DNA of 64,000 nt, from assembly GCA_019635875.1 (NCBI GenBank), contig JAHBYP010000004.1, positions 140,001 through 204,000 on the forward strand. The letters are read 5' to 3'. Origin of the DNA: Alphaproteobacteria bacterium (lineage in GTDB: Bacteria > Pseudomonadota > Alphaproteobacteria > Reyranellales > Reyranellaceae). Of this stretch, positions 53,910-64,000 are shown piece after piece; position 1 is the stretch's first letter; every line of letters begins with the position of its first letter. The notes under the pieces are model-generated. The model searched no databases, had not been told where the DNA came from, and saw only the letters and a program-made list of their open reading frames with translations. Both the position numbers and the translations under genes were made by a program.

Positions 53910-54992
53910 ATGGGCAATATCGGATGTTTCTCGGCCGACTATGCCGAGGCGCGCGAGAAGTTCCTCGGCGCCGCGCGCATCGCCGGCGCCGCGGTCACGA
54001 CTTTCGCCAATCCGACCAGGGGGCCGCGGGGCGAGACGCTGGCCACCGATGTCGCCTGGCTCGGCCCGGCGGACGCACGCAAGGTCGTGGTGACGATCTC
54101 CGCCACGCATGGCGTCGAGGGCTTCTGCGGCTCGGGGGCCCAGATCGACTGGCTGATCCGCGGCGCGCCGTCGCTGCCGGCGGATGTCGCCGCACTGACG
54201 GTGCACGCCATCAATCCCTATGGCTTCGCCTGGCTGCGCCGCGTCACCGAGGAGGGCAACGACCTCAACCGCAACTACGTCGATCACGCCAAGCCGTATC
54301 CGGAGAATCCCGGTTACGACGAGATCGCCGAGCTGATCATTCCGCGCGAGCTGGGCGGGCCGGTGGCCCGGGAAGCCGCCGAGAAGCTGGCGGCCTACCG
54401 CCATCGCGTCGGCACGCAGGCCTACAACGTGGCGCTCTCGGCCGGCCAGTTCCGCCATCCGCACGGGCTGTTCTTCGGCGGCGGCGGGCCGAGCTGGGCC
54501 AACCGCACCACGCACGCCATCATCGAGAGGTTCCTGCGCAACCGCGGCGACATCGCCGTCATCGACTTCCATACCGGGCTGGGGCCGTTCGGCTACGGCG
54601 AGCTGATCACCCATTACGAGCCCGACAGCGACGGTTCGTCCCGGGTACGCGCGTTCTGGGGCGACTCGGTGACCGAATCGAAGAAGGGCCAGACCAGCTC
54701 GGCGGCGCGCGATGGGCTGGGCCACTACGCCTTCAACCGTGCGCTGCCCGACGCGCGCGTCACCATGGCGACCCTGGAATTCGGCACCTACGACCGCGAC
54801 AGCGGCCTGCGCGCCTTCATCGGCGACCATTGGCTGCACGCCCATGGCGATCCCGGCGGGCCGGAGGCCAAGCCGATCAAGGCGGCGATCCGCCGGCAGT
54901 TCTACCCCGACACCGACGACTGGAAGGAGGCGGTGCTGTTCCGCGGCGCGCAGGCGATCCGCATGGCTATCGCCGGACTGAAAAAGGCCTGA
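53910..54992 (+). CDS. DUF2817 zinc deacylase-like protein (M14-related)
   Basis: A 360-residue protein of the DUF2817 family, related to zinc carboxypeptidases and the N-acetyl deacylases. Zinc ligands are indicated by SATHGVEGFCGSGAQ (HxxE) and later DFHTGLGPFGYGELI (His); NDLNRNYVD and FHTGLG are conserved. Start ATG 53910 has GGGAG upstream; the frame to 53871 gives no homology. Substrate is unknown. It follows the csp gene by 54 nt on the same strand. Confidence 0.86.
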   Translation: MGNIGCFSADYAEAREKFLGAARIAGAAVTTFANPTRGPRGETLATDVAWLGPADARKVVVTISATHGVEGFCGSGAQIDWLIRGAPSLPADVAALTVHAINPYGFAWLRRVTEEGNDLNRNYVDHAKPYPENPGYDEIAELIIPRELGGPVAREAAEKLAAYRHRVGTQAYNVALSAGQFRHPHGLFFGGGGPSWANRTTHAIIERFLRNRGDIAVIDFHTGLGPFGYGELITHYEPDSDGSSRVRAFWGDSVTESKKGQTSSAARDGLGHYAFNRALPDARVTMATLEFGTYDRDSGLRAFIGDHWLHAHGDPGGPEAKPIKAAIRRQFYPDTDDWKEAVLFRGAQAIRMAIAGLKKA

Positions 54993-55005
54993 TAGAACCA
55001 TCCGC

Positions 55006-56937
55006 ATGCGAGCGCTGGTCGCCTGTGTCGCCTTCCTCCTCGTCGGCGCGCTGAATTTCCTGTGGTGGTGGTACCCGAACCGTCCGGTCGAGATCCCGGC
55101 CTGGAAGGCGGGCCCGTTGCAGAGCGTGTCCTTCGCGCCCTATCGGCCGGGGCAGAGCCCGCACACGCGCACCTTCCCCAACGCCCAGCAGATCGAGGCC
55201 GACCTCAAGCTGATGCAGGGCAAGACCGTCGCGCTGCGCACCTACAGCAGCCTCGAGGGGCTGGAGGCGGTGCCGCGCCTCGCCGGCAAGTACGGGCTGA
55301 AGGTCTGGCACGGCGCCTGGCTCAACAGCGTCGAGCGCGAGAACCTCGAGCAGATCGCCGCCCTGATCGACCACGCCAACCGCTATCCGCAAGCGGTCGA
55401 CCGGGTGATCGTCGGCAACGAGGTGCTGCTGCGCAAGGACCTCGATGCCCAGCACCTGCTGCGCTACATCCGCATGGTCAAGGCCTCGGTGAAGCAGCCG
55501 GTGACCTACGCCGACGTCTGGGAGTTCTGGCTGCGCAATCCCGAGATCGCCGACGAGGTCGACATCGTCACGGTGCACCTGCTGCCGTACTGGGAGGACG
55601 TGCCGATCGGCCTGTCGCGCCGCCTGCCGGACGGCACGCTGCGCATCGAGAAGCACATCGTCGACATCTACCAGAAGGTACGCCGCGCCTTTCCCAACAA
55701 GCGCATCGTGATCGGCGAGACCGGCTGGCCCAGCACCGGCCGCATGCGCGCCGATGCGCGGCCGGGTCGCGTCGAGCAGGTGACCTATTTCTCGATCTTC
55801 AAGCGGCTCGCCGAGCAGCACGGCTTCGAATACAACGTCATCGAGGCCTTCGACCAGCAGTGGAAGAGCGGGCAGGAGGGCTCGGTCGGCGCCTCCTGGG
55901 GCATCTACACGGCCGACCGCGTCGAGAAGTTCAAGGCCGGCCAGCCGGTCTCGCCCGAGCCGCAATGGGCCGCGCTGTTCGCCGTCTCGACCATCGCCGC
56001 CGGCCTGATGATCCTGGGCTTCGCCAGCCTGCGGCGCGGCCCCAGTCCGCTGGCGATCGTGGTGTTCGCGATCTTCGCCTATGTCGTCGGCTCGGTCGTC
56101 ACCCAGGCGACGTGGCACAACTTCACGCACGCCTTCTACACCAGCCGCCTGCTCGGCACGGTGTTCTACTTCGTGCTGGCGGCGGCCTTCGGCTACGCGC
56201 TGATGCGCGGCATCGCCGACAGCCTGACCGGGCGCATGGCCGATCCCTCGCTCTACGGCGCGCGCGTGCGCGAGGCCTGGACGGCATTCCGCGCGCTGCC
56301 CCGGCTGACGGCGCTGCTGCGGATCGATCTGCTGGCGCAGATGCTGTTCCTGGTGTTCAGCCTGCTGTGCATCTACCACCTCGTCTTCCTCGGCATCGAC
56401 GTGCATTTCGGCGTCATCGGCTCGGGCGAGAACATCTGGGTGTTCGGCATCGACGGCCGCTACCGCGACTTCCCGATCTGGGACTTCGTGCTGCCGACCT
56501 TCGTGCTGGTGGCGTGGAAGCTGTTCACCATCTTCCGCACCGGCGACGTGCCGCGCACCCACCGCCTGGCCAAGACGCTGTCATTCGGCCGCCTGCTGGG
56601 CTTCGACGGCAGCCGCGGCTACGTCCGGCTCGACCCGGCCTTCAGCCGCATCTCGCCGGTGCTGCCGGAACTGCTGCTCTCGGCCCTGCTGATCGCCGGC
56701 GCGGCGCTGGTGGTGGTGACCGAGGGCGCGATCAAGCTGCACGACGGGGCGGGCGGCGGCTGGTCGGCGCCGGACGGCGGGCGCTGGGTGATCGCCACCC
56801 TGTTCTGGAACACCCAGGCGACCTGGTTCGCCGCCGAGGCGCTGCTGCTGGCGCTGCCCTACCTCGCCACCATATACGTGTCGCTGCGCACACCGCTCGC
56901 CGAGCCGCCGCCCGAGTCGTATACCTCCAAGTGGTGA
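55006..56937 (+). CDS. GH17-type glucan enzyme fused to membrane domain (NdvC-like)
   Basis: A 643-residue protein. An N-terminal anchor (ALVACVAFLLVGALNFLWWW) is followed by a periplasmic GH17-like domain of about 280 residues: VSFAPYRPGQSPHTRTFPNA, RVIVGNEVLLRKDL (the acid/base Glu), VIGETGWPSTGRMRAD (nucleophile Glu). Several membrane helices occupy the C-terminal half. The layout resembles beta-1,6-glucan synthase-like NdvC proteins that make or trim cyclic beta-glucans in rhizobia. Function is inferred from fold and layout. Spacing of 13 nt from the deacylase gene suggests cotranscription. Confidence 0.83.
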   Translation: MRALVACVAFLLVGALNFLWWWYPNRPVEIPAWKAGPLQSVSFAPYRPGQSPHTRTFPNAQQIEADLKLMQGKTVALRTYSSLEGLEAVPRLAGKYGLKVWHGAWLNSVERENLEQIAALIDHANRYPQAVDRVIVGNEVLLRKDLDAQHLLRYIRMVKASVKQPVTYADVWEFWLRNPEIADEVDIVTVHLLPYWEDVPIGLSRRLPDGTLRIEKHIVDIYQKVRRAFPNKRIVIGETGWPSTGRMRADARPGRVEQVTYFSIFKRLAEQHGFEYNVIEAFDQQWKSGQEGSVGASWGIYTADRVEKFKAGQPVSPEPQWAALFAVSTIAAGLMILGFASLRRGPSPLAIVVFAIFAYVVGSVVTQATWHNFTHAFYTSRLLGTVFYFVLAAAFGYALMRGIADSLTGRMADPSLYGARVREAWTAFRALPRLTALLRIDLLAQMLFLVFSLLCIYHLVFLGIDVHFGVIGSGENIWVFGIDGRYRDFPIWDFVLPTFVLVAWKLFTIFRTGDVPRTHRLAKTLSFGRLLGFDGSRGYVRLDPAFSRISPVLPELLLSALLIAGAALVVVTEGAIKLHDGAGGGWSAPDGGRWVIATLFWNTQATWFAAEALLLALPYLATIYVSLRTPLAEPPPESYTSKW

Positions 56938-56963
56938 TCGGCCGCGTCTGAAAGGAAACCGCC

Positions 56964-57566
56964 ATGGATTTCTCGGGCGAGTATCGCATTCCCGCGCCCC
57001 GGCAGAAGGTCTGGGAGGCGCTGAACGATCCGGCGATCCTGCAGCAGGCGATTCCCGGCTGCGAATCGCTGGAGAAGACCTCGGACACCGAGATGAAGGC
57101 CCAGGTGCGCATGCGCATCGGCCCGGTCAGCGCCAAGTTCGGCGGCAAGGTGACCTTGTCGGATTTCGATCCGCCCGCCTCGTACCGCATCTCCGGCGAG
57201 GGGCAGGGCGGCGCCGCGGGCTTCGCCAAGGGCGGCGCCGTGGTGAAGCTGGCCGAGGACGGCGCCGACACGGTGCTGAGCTATACCGCCGACGCCCAGG
57301 TCGGCGGCAAGATCGCCCAGGTCGGCGCGCGCCTGATCGAGGGCACGGCGAAGAAGCTGGCCGACGAGTTCTTCGGCAAGTTCGCCGAGCTGGTCGGCAC
57401 GCCGGCCGAGGCCCAATCGGTCAGCGCGGCTGCCACGCCCGGTATGACGCCGGCCGTCGCGCAAGCGGCGCAACCGGCGACCTCGGCGACGCGCGGCATG
57501 AATCACTGGCTGATCATCGGCGCCGGCGCCGTCGTTCTGGTGATCGCCTGGCTGGCGATGCGCTGA
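56964..57566 (+). CDS. coxG: CoxG-like SRPBCC membrane-associated protein
   Basis: A 200-residue protein. The first 150 residues are the CoxG/SRPBCC domain ([38 protein letters not shown]) and the last part is Ala/Pro-rich followed by one C-terminal membrane helix ([18 protein letters not shown]). CoxG proteins recruit aerobic CO-dehydrogenase-type enzymes to the membrane. It lies 210 nt upstream of the coxSLM genes, which fits that role; a palindromic repeat separates them. Start ATG 56964 has GAAAGGA upstream. Confidence 0.88.
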   Translation: MDFSGEYRIPAPRQKVWEALNDPAILQQAIPGCESLEKTSDTEMKAQVRMRIGPVSAKFGGKVTLSDFDPPASYRISGEGQGGAAGFAKGGAVVKLAEDGADTVLSYTADAQVGGKIAQVGARLIEGTAKKLADEFFGKFAELVGTPAEAQSVSAAATPGMTPAVAQAAQPATSATRGMNHWLIIGAGAVVLVIAWLAMR

Positions 57567-57576
57567 AACCCACGTC

Positions 57577-57638
57577 GTCATCCCGAGCGCAGCGAGGGAT
57601 CCAGCACGACCTGGATCCCTCGCTGCGCTCGGGATGAC
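57577..57638. repeat. Palindromic intergenic repeat, complete (family 1)
   Basis: 28-nt arms (57577-57604 and 57611-57638), starting GTCATCCCGAGCGCAGCGAG, are perfectly complementary around a 6-nt loop. It lies between coxG and coxS. It differs from the copy at 26905 by a few bases in both arms, with matching changes that keep the pairing. Confidence 0.85.
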
Positions 57639-57775
57639 AGGTGCACGGTATCGAAGGCGTAATCGCATCGGCCATTTTCCTTGACCCACAACGCGCGTCC
57701 CCGCCATGCTGGACGCGCGAAATCGCGAAGGGCGTCCGTGAAGCGGCCTCGCGGCAGCCGGTAGGGAGAGACAGC

Positions 57776-58261
<486 letters not shown>

Positions 58262-58315
58262 CCGGGAAGCAACCAACGAAAAGACCAGTGGCAATTGGCC
58301 CAGAGGGAGGAACCT

Positions 58316-60679
<2,364 letters not shown>

Positions 60680-60709
60680 CCCCACGCGCCCCGATCCAGG
60701 AGGAACTCC

Positions 60710-61504
60710 ATGTACGATTTCGCCTACCACAAGCCGAAATCCGTGGCCGACGCGGTCGCCGCGGTGAAGAAGGCCGGCGAGGGCAAGTTCATGTCCGGCG
60801 GCATGACCCTGATCCCGACGCTCAAGCAGCGCCTGGCGCGGCCCTCCGACGTCGTCGATCTCGGCGCCATCGGTGATCTGAAGGGCATCAAGGTCGACGC
60901 CTCCAGCGTGACCATCGGCGCCATGACCAGGCACGCCGAGGTCGCGGCTTCGGCCGAGGTTGCCAAGGCGATCCCGGCGCTGGCGAAGCTGGCGGCCAAT
61001 ATCGGCGACGCCCAGGTGCGCAACCGCGGCACGATCGGCGGCTCGGTCGCCAACAACGACCCGGCGGCCGACTACCCGGCGGCGCTGGTGGCGCTGGGCG
61101 CCACGGTGCACACCAACGAGCGCAAGATCGCCGCCGACGACTTCTTCAAGGGCATGTTCGAGACCGCGCTCAAGGACGGCGAGATGATCACCGCCGTGAG
61201 CTTCCCGGTGCCGAAGAAGGCCGCCTACATGAAGTTCCCCAACCCGGCCTCGCGCTATGCCATGGTCGGCGTGTTCGTGGCCGACACGTCGGGCGGCGCA
61301 CGCGTCGCCGTCACCGGCGCCGGCCCCGGCGTGTTCCGGGTCAAGGACATGGAAGCCGCGCTGGGCAAGAGCTGGTCGGCCGACTCGGTCGCCAGCATCA
61401 AGGTGCCGGCCGGCGGGCTCAACAACGACATCCACGCCAGCCGCGAGTACCGGGCGCATCTGGTGACGGTGATGGCCAAGCGGGCGGTGGCTGCCGCGGG
61501 TTGA
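60710..61504 (+). CDS. coxM: CoxM-like FAD-binding subunit
   Basis: A 264-residue FAD subunit of the same complex. [20 protein letters not shown] is the first FAD motif (family AGGHSL-P), and [20 protein letters not shown] the second. The order coxS-coxL-coxM is the form II order, since form I operons run coxM-S-L. ATG 60710 has AGGAGGA upstream. A strong terminator follows 23 nt after the stop. Confidence 0.95.
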   Translation: MYDFAYHKPKSVADAVAAVKKAGEGKFMSGGMTLIPTLKQRLARPSDVVDLGAIGDLKGIKVDASSVTIGAMTRHAEVAASAEVAKAIPALAKLAANIGDAQVRNRGTIGGSVANNDPAADYPAALVALGATVHTNERKIAADDFFKGMFETALKDGEMITAVSFPVPKKAAYMKFPNPASRYAMVGVFVADTSGGARVAVTGAGPGVFRVKDMEAALGKSWSADSVASIKVPAGGLNNDIHASREYRAHLVTVMAKRAVAAAG

Positions 61505-61526
61505 CGATGTCTATCTCGCCATCGCG

Positions 61527-61555
61527 AAGGGCCGGCTCTCTCGCCGGCCCTTTTT
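61527..61555 (+). terminator. Rho-independent terminator after coxM
   Basis: AAGGGCCGGC, loop TCTCTC, GCCGGCCC and then TTTTT form an 8-bp GC-rich stem (10 with the A-T pairs) plus T run, just downstream of the coxM stop at 61504. It ends the coxSLM transcript. Confidence 0.9.
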
Positions 61556-61605
61556 GATTGGCGCCAGCGATCGCCGTACACCTCGGGCAATCCGCTGTGG
61601 CGACT

Positions 61606-62283
61606 CTAGATCTTCAGGCGATCACCCAACACGCTGGCTATCAGAGCTCGATCCCATCTTTCGACAATGCGGTCGGCGTGGATGTCCAGTCCGTCGGATG
61701 AAGTCCATGCGACAGGCGGCTGAAGATCCAAGATGACATACACGATCCAGTCCGAATATCCGTCCTTGAGGATATCCTGTATCCCGCTCACCAGTTCACG
61801 CGTCAGGAACTCGAGCCGATAGATGGTGAGATTCTGGTCCGCGTACCCGCTCTCCTCATCGTAAAGAAAGTAGTCACCATTTGCGTGACTATCGCTCCTG
61901 CCATGTGCGCCTAGGTACGCGTCCAGCCGCTGATAGAGAGCGTCCCAGACCTCCGTGTCGGGCATGTCCGGCTCGTCTTTTGCCACCCAAGTGTCCTCGT
62001 GGCCGACCCAACCAATTGCATACGTACCCATCTCCTTACCGTGTGGCGTGATAATCCTGATATGGCTCGACCACTCGTCAGGCTTGTCCGGTACAGACAT
62101 TCGAATGAGTTGGGCCCAGCGTCGGCACAGCGATATCGCAGCATCTTCGGAAAATTCCTCAGGAACGTGCACGTAGAAATTAGGTGTCTCAGGTTCCCAA
62201 CCCGCCACGACTCTGACGGGGGCAGCGTCGGCGGCGAGCTCTGTCATCTGAGTGGCGATCGCCATGGTGTCGCGTCGTTTCAT
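61606..62283 (-). CDS. Hypothetical protein, probable immunity protein
   Basis: A 225-residue cytoplasmic protein, acidic, without signal peptide. It has no recognisable domain. Segments such as PEEFSEDAAISLCRRWAQLI, YAIGWVGHEDTWVAKDEPDM and IVERWDRALIASVLGDRLKI suggest a compact alpha/beta fold. It starts 40 nt after the stop of a toxin-like gene on the same strand, with AGAGGA about 11 nt upstream of ATG 62283, and its DNA is clearly lower in GC than the neighbourhood. These features fit an immunity gene for the nuclease toxin next to it. Confidence 0.6.
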   Translation of the reverse strand: MKRRDTMAIATQMTELAADAAPVRVVAGWEPETPNFYVHVPEEFSEDAAISLCRRWAQLIRMSVPDKPDEWSSHIRIITPHGKEMGTYAIGWVGHEDTWVAKDEPDMPDTEVWDALYQRLDAYLGAHGRSDSHANGDYFLYDEESGYADQNLTIYRLEFLTRELVSGIQDILKDGYSDWIVYVILDLQPPVAWTSSDGLDIHADRIVERWDRALIASVLGDRLKI

Positions 62284-62323
62284 CGCTAGGGCAATCCTCT
62301 TTCTTCAGTGTCTCTTAATGGCT

Positions 62324-64000
62324 CTACTGCCTGTTGTTATTGAGATACTTGAGGTAGGCTCGAATTTCCGGGTGCTCATGAGTCATGATGTAGTCAAGTA
62401 ATTCGTTGGCTTCAGCCTCAGTCATACTGTCCGCTTTTATTCCCTTTCTCTTCATCCAATCGTTAACAACCTCGGCTACGACGTCATTATATACTCGATG
62501 TTGGGTGTTATAGGTGTGAGACCTCGGCTTCAGGGGGCCGGTGGTGGCGCGCTCAAAGACCTTGAGCGCCCTGTCCGACAGTCCTAGGGATTTATAGACT
62601 TCCTTCGGGATGATGTGATGCCCGCCAGGTTTGAAAGGTCGGAAATTGGGGCTTCCCCTGGACGCTTCTCCAATCGTTCGTCCGGCGGCAGTACCTGTAG
62701 GAGAGAATGTTGCGGGCGCCTTTTGTGTCGGTGATCGTGGTGATGGACCGGGCTGGGAACTCGATGCTGACGGCGCCTTGGTTGCTGGGGGCGTGGCCGG
62801 CTTGGTAGGTGACGACTTCGGCTGGCCAAGGGCTCCGAGTGGAGCAGGAAGCGGAGGTATTGCGGGCTTTTCCCAAGGATCCGGACCGCCACCGCCGGCC
62901 GGTGGGCGTGACTGCACCGATGGAAGGGTGGGCCTGCCTGCCTTGTCTCTGTCCCGGTTTTGGACGAGCTGAAGACGCGGAGAGCCCGTTCGAGGATTGG
63001 GTATGTCGTGGAACCCTGCCGTTAGCGGCCGAGCGATCATCTCGGCGATGGCGAGATCGTGGGGGCTCTTCGCGTTGATTCTGCGCCAGGTGTCGATCTC
63101 CTCGACGAGAGCGGCGCGCCAATCGGCGACACTTTCAGCGGGTGTACTGGGCGATAGCAATTTTTCTGCGATTTGTAGGCCTCGCTTGATCGCGTAGACA
63201 TTGTCCACGGTCGCGGAGTCGTTGCGACGGAGGCCGGCTTGCCAGTCGCGGAAGCGTTGCCACTGGGGCAGTGCTAGTTGCGCGACCAGAGGGACGAGAT
63301 CGCGGCGCGCAAAGTCGTACGGCGCTTGTGTCATCTGCGTTGCCAGCAGGTCGACCAGCGCCGCATTCGGGGCGGGCTCAGTGCCGGCGGCGTTGTGGTC
63401 GAGGCGGGTCTCGATCGCCTGGCGGTGGTCGGCGTCGAGCGCCACCCAGTCGCGCACGGGAATCTGCGCGGGGTCGGTCAGGCCGTCCTTCAGCACGCGC
63501 GCCAGCACCTGCTCGGCCAGGGTCCGGGCGCGGGCCTCGTCGGCTGCGGCGACGCTGTGCAGGGTGCGGATGGTGGCGGCGCGCACCGCCGGGTCGACGA
63601 TCGCTTCGGCCTGCCGCAGGCGCCATTGCGATACCGACGGTTCGCCGTCCGGAGGCGTGGCGTTGAGGATTTTCGCGCGGGCCTGCCGGGTATGCTCGCG
63701 CGTTTGCGCTTCGGCGAGCAACGCGTCGAGTGCGGCTCGGTCCTGATCCTCGATGTGCGCGGCGTAGCGGGTGCGCAGGTCCTTTGCACGCCCCGGATCG
63801 CGCTCGACCGCCGCCTCAATCGCCGCCACCAGCGTGTGGCTGGTCTGCCGGCGCAGCGTCGCCTCGGTCAGCGCGGAGTCCCAGTGGTGACGTTCAGCCT
63901 GCTCGTTGACCTCCGCGCGCGTGGTGCCCAGGGCACGGCGTAGCAGGGCGTCGTCGCTCCAGTGCAGACGGGCGTCGGCCTGCATCTGCGCGATGCGCCG
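62324..64000 (-). CDS. Polymorphic-toxin-like protein with C-terminal HHIIPK nuclease motif (5' part outside window)
   Basis: At least 558 residues; the frame is still open at 64000 and the start lies outside. The N-terminal two thirds are long helices rich in Ala, Arg and Glu (for example AEQVLARVLKDGLTDPAQIP, DRAALDALLAEAQTREHTRQ) resembling phage ejection or tail-tip type proteins. A Pro-rich linker follows (around LGQPKSSPTKPATPPATKAP), then a C-terminal region GGHHIIPKEVYKSLGLSDRA, the His-His-Ile-Ile-Pro-Lys motif of HNH/His-Me-finger toxins (AHH/GHH/LHH type). The last part has low GC. It fits a toxin module attached to a phage-derived carrier, neutralised by the downstream protein. 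Confidence 0.75.
   Translation of the reverse strand, partial: RRIAQMQADARLHWSDDALLRRALGTTRAEVNEQAERHHWDSALTEATLRRQTSHTLVAAIEAAVERDPGRAKDLRTRYAAHIEDQDRAALDALLAEAQTREHTRQARAKILNATPPDGEPSVSQWRLRQAEAIVDPAVRAATIRTLHSVAAADEARARTLAEQVLARVLKDGLTDPAQIPVRDWVALDADHRQAIETRLDHNAAGTEPAPNAALVDLLATQMTQAPYDFARRDLVPLVAQLALPQWQRFRDWQAGLRRNDSATVDNVYAIKRGLQIAEKLLSPSTPAESVADWRAALVEEIDTWRRINAKSPHDLAIAEMIARPLTAGFHDIPNPRTGSPRLQLVQNRDRDKAGRPTLPSVQSRPPAGGGGPDPWEKPAIPPLPAPLGALGQPKSSPTKPATPPATKAPSASSSQPGPSPRSPTQKAPATFSPTGTAAGRTIGEASRGSPNFRPFKPGGHHIIPKEVYKSLGLSDRALKVFERATTGPLKPRSHTYNTQHRVYNDVVAEVVNDWMKRKGIKADSMTEAEANELLDYIMTHEHPEIRAYLKYLNNNRQ

Overview
The window is one continuous stretch of a high-GC chromosome, most likely from a free-living, metabolically versatile alphaproteobacterium. 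The evidence is the rRNA sequences, the dense GC-rich coding, the many short operons with 4-nt ATGA overlaps, and the gene content: an aerobic CO-dehydrogenase-type operon, a bacterial alternative oxidase, M81 (MlrC-like) peptidases, a GH17-type glucan enzyme and a FixK/FNR-type site. A soil or freshwater Rhodospirillales/Reyranella-like or Hyphomicrobiales organism would fit, but the genus is a guess. I see no CRISPR array, no insertion sequence and no origin.

Layout. 1-2278: end of an rRNA operon (partial 23S, 5S, initiator tRNA). 2.3-5.5 kb: fluoride-exporter pair with a DUF190 protein, an MFS transporter broken by one in-frame stop, and a small Cys-rich protein behind a FixK/FNR box. 5.5-13 kb: M20 peptidase, pentapeptide-repeat protein, FAD oxidoreductase with branched-chain aminotransferase, and an envelope protein plus CHASE2 adenylate cyclase pair. 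13-19.8 kb: a six-gene minus-strand operon with two nearly identical FMN monooxygenases and a complete spermidine/putrescine-type ABC importer. 19.8-24.5 kb: a decayed membrane ORF, a glutathione transferase, and a Ser/Thr kinase cluster divergent from an ECF-type sigma factor. 24.5-31.7 kb: MoaD-like/BNR pair, SDR, small secreted proteins, cupins with a divergent LysR regulator, alternative oxidase, and an IclR regulator. 31.8-37.1 kb: DHDPS-family aldolase with two strong operators, an arsR-SRPBCC-GST operon, GFA protein and molybdopterin oxidoreductase. 37.4-44.8 kb: amidase, SDR and KDPG-type aldolase, YVTN protein, sterol-desaturase family protein, TrmO, KDG kinase, YidB-like protein. 44.8-51.2 kb: PrcB-like protein, two M81 peptidases flanking a CoA lyase, cupin, DinB and TetR genes. 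51.3-57.6 kb: YajQ/VanZ, dienoyl-CoA-reductase-like SDR, double cold-shock protein, DUF2817 deacylase, GH17-membrane protein, CoxG. 57.8-61.5 kb: coxSLM (form II), closed by a clear terminator. 61.6-64 kb: a toxin-like protein with a C-terminal HHIIPK nuclease motif (running off the window) and its likely immunity gene, both visibly AT-richer than the rest.

How parts work together. 2-keto-3-deoxygluconate kinase and the KDPG-type aldolase could complete a sugar-acid route to pyruvate. The ABC importer and the twin monooxygenases look like uptake plus oxidative attack on one organic N or S compound. The kinase and sigma factor probably form a phosphorylation-controlled transcription switch. 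Three families of palindromic intergenic repeats are scattered between genes. Long ORFs antisense to real genes (up to 1293 codons) are treated as artefacts of high GC.
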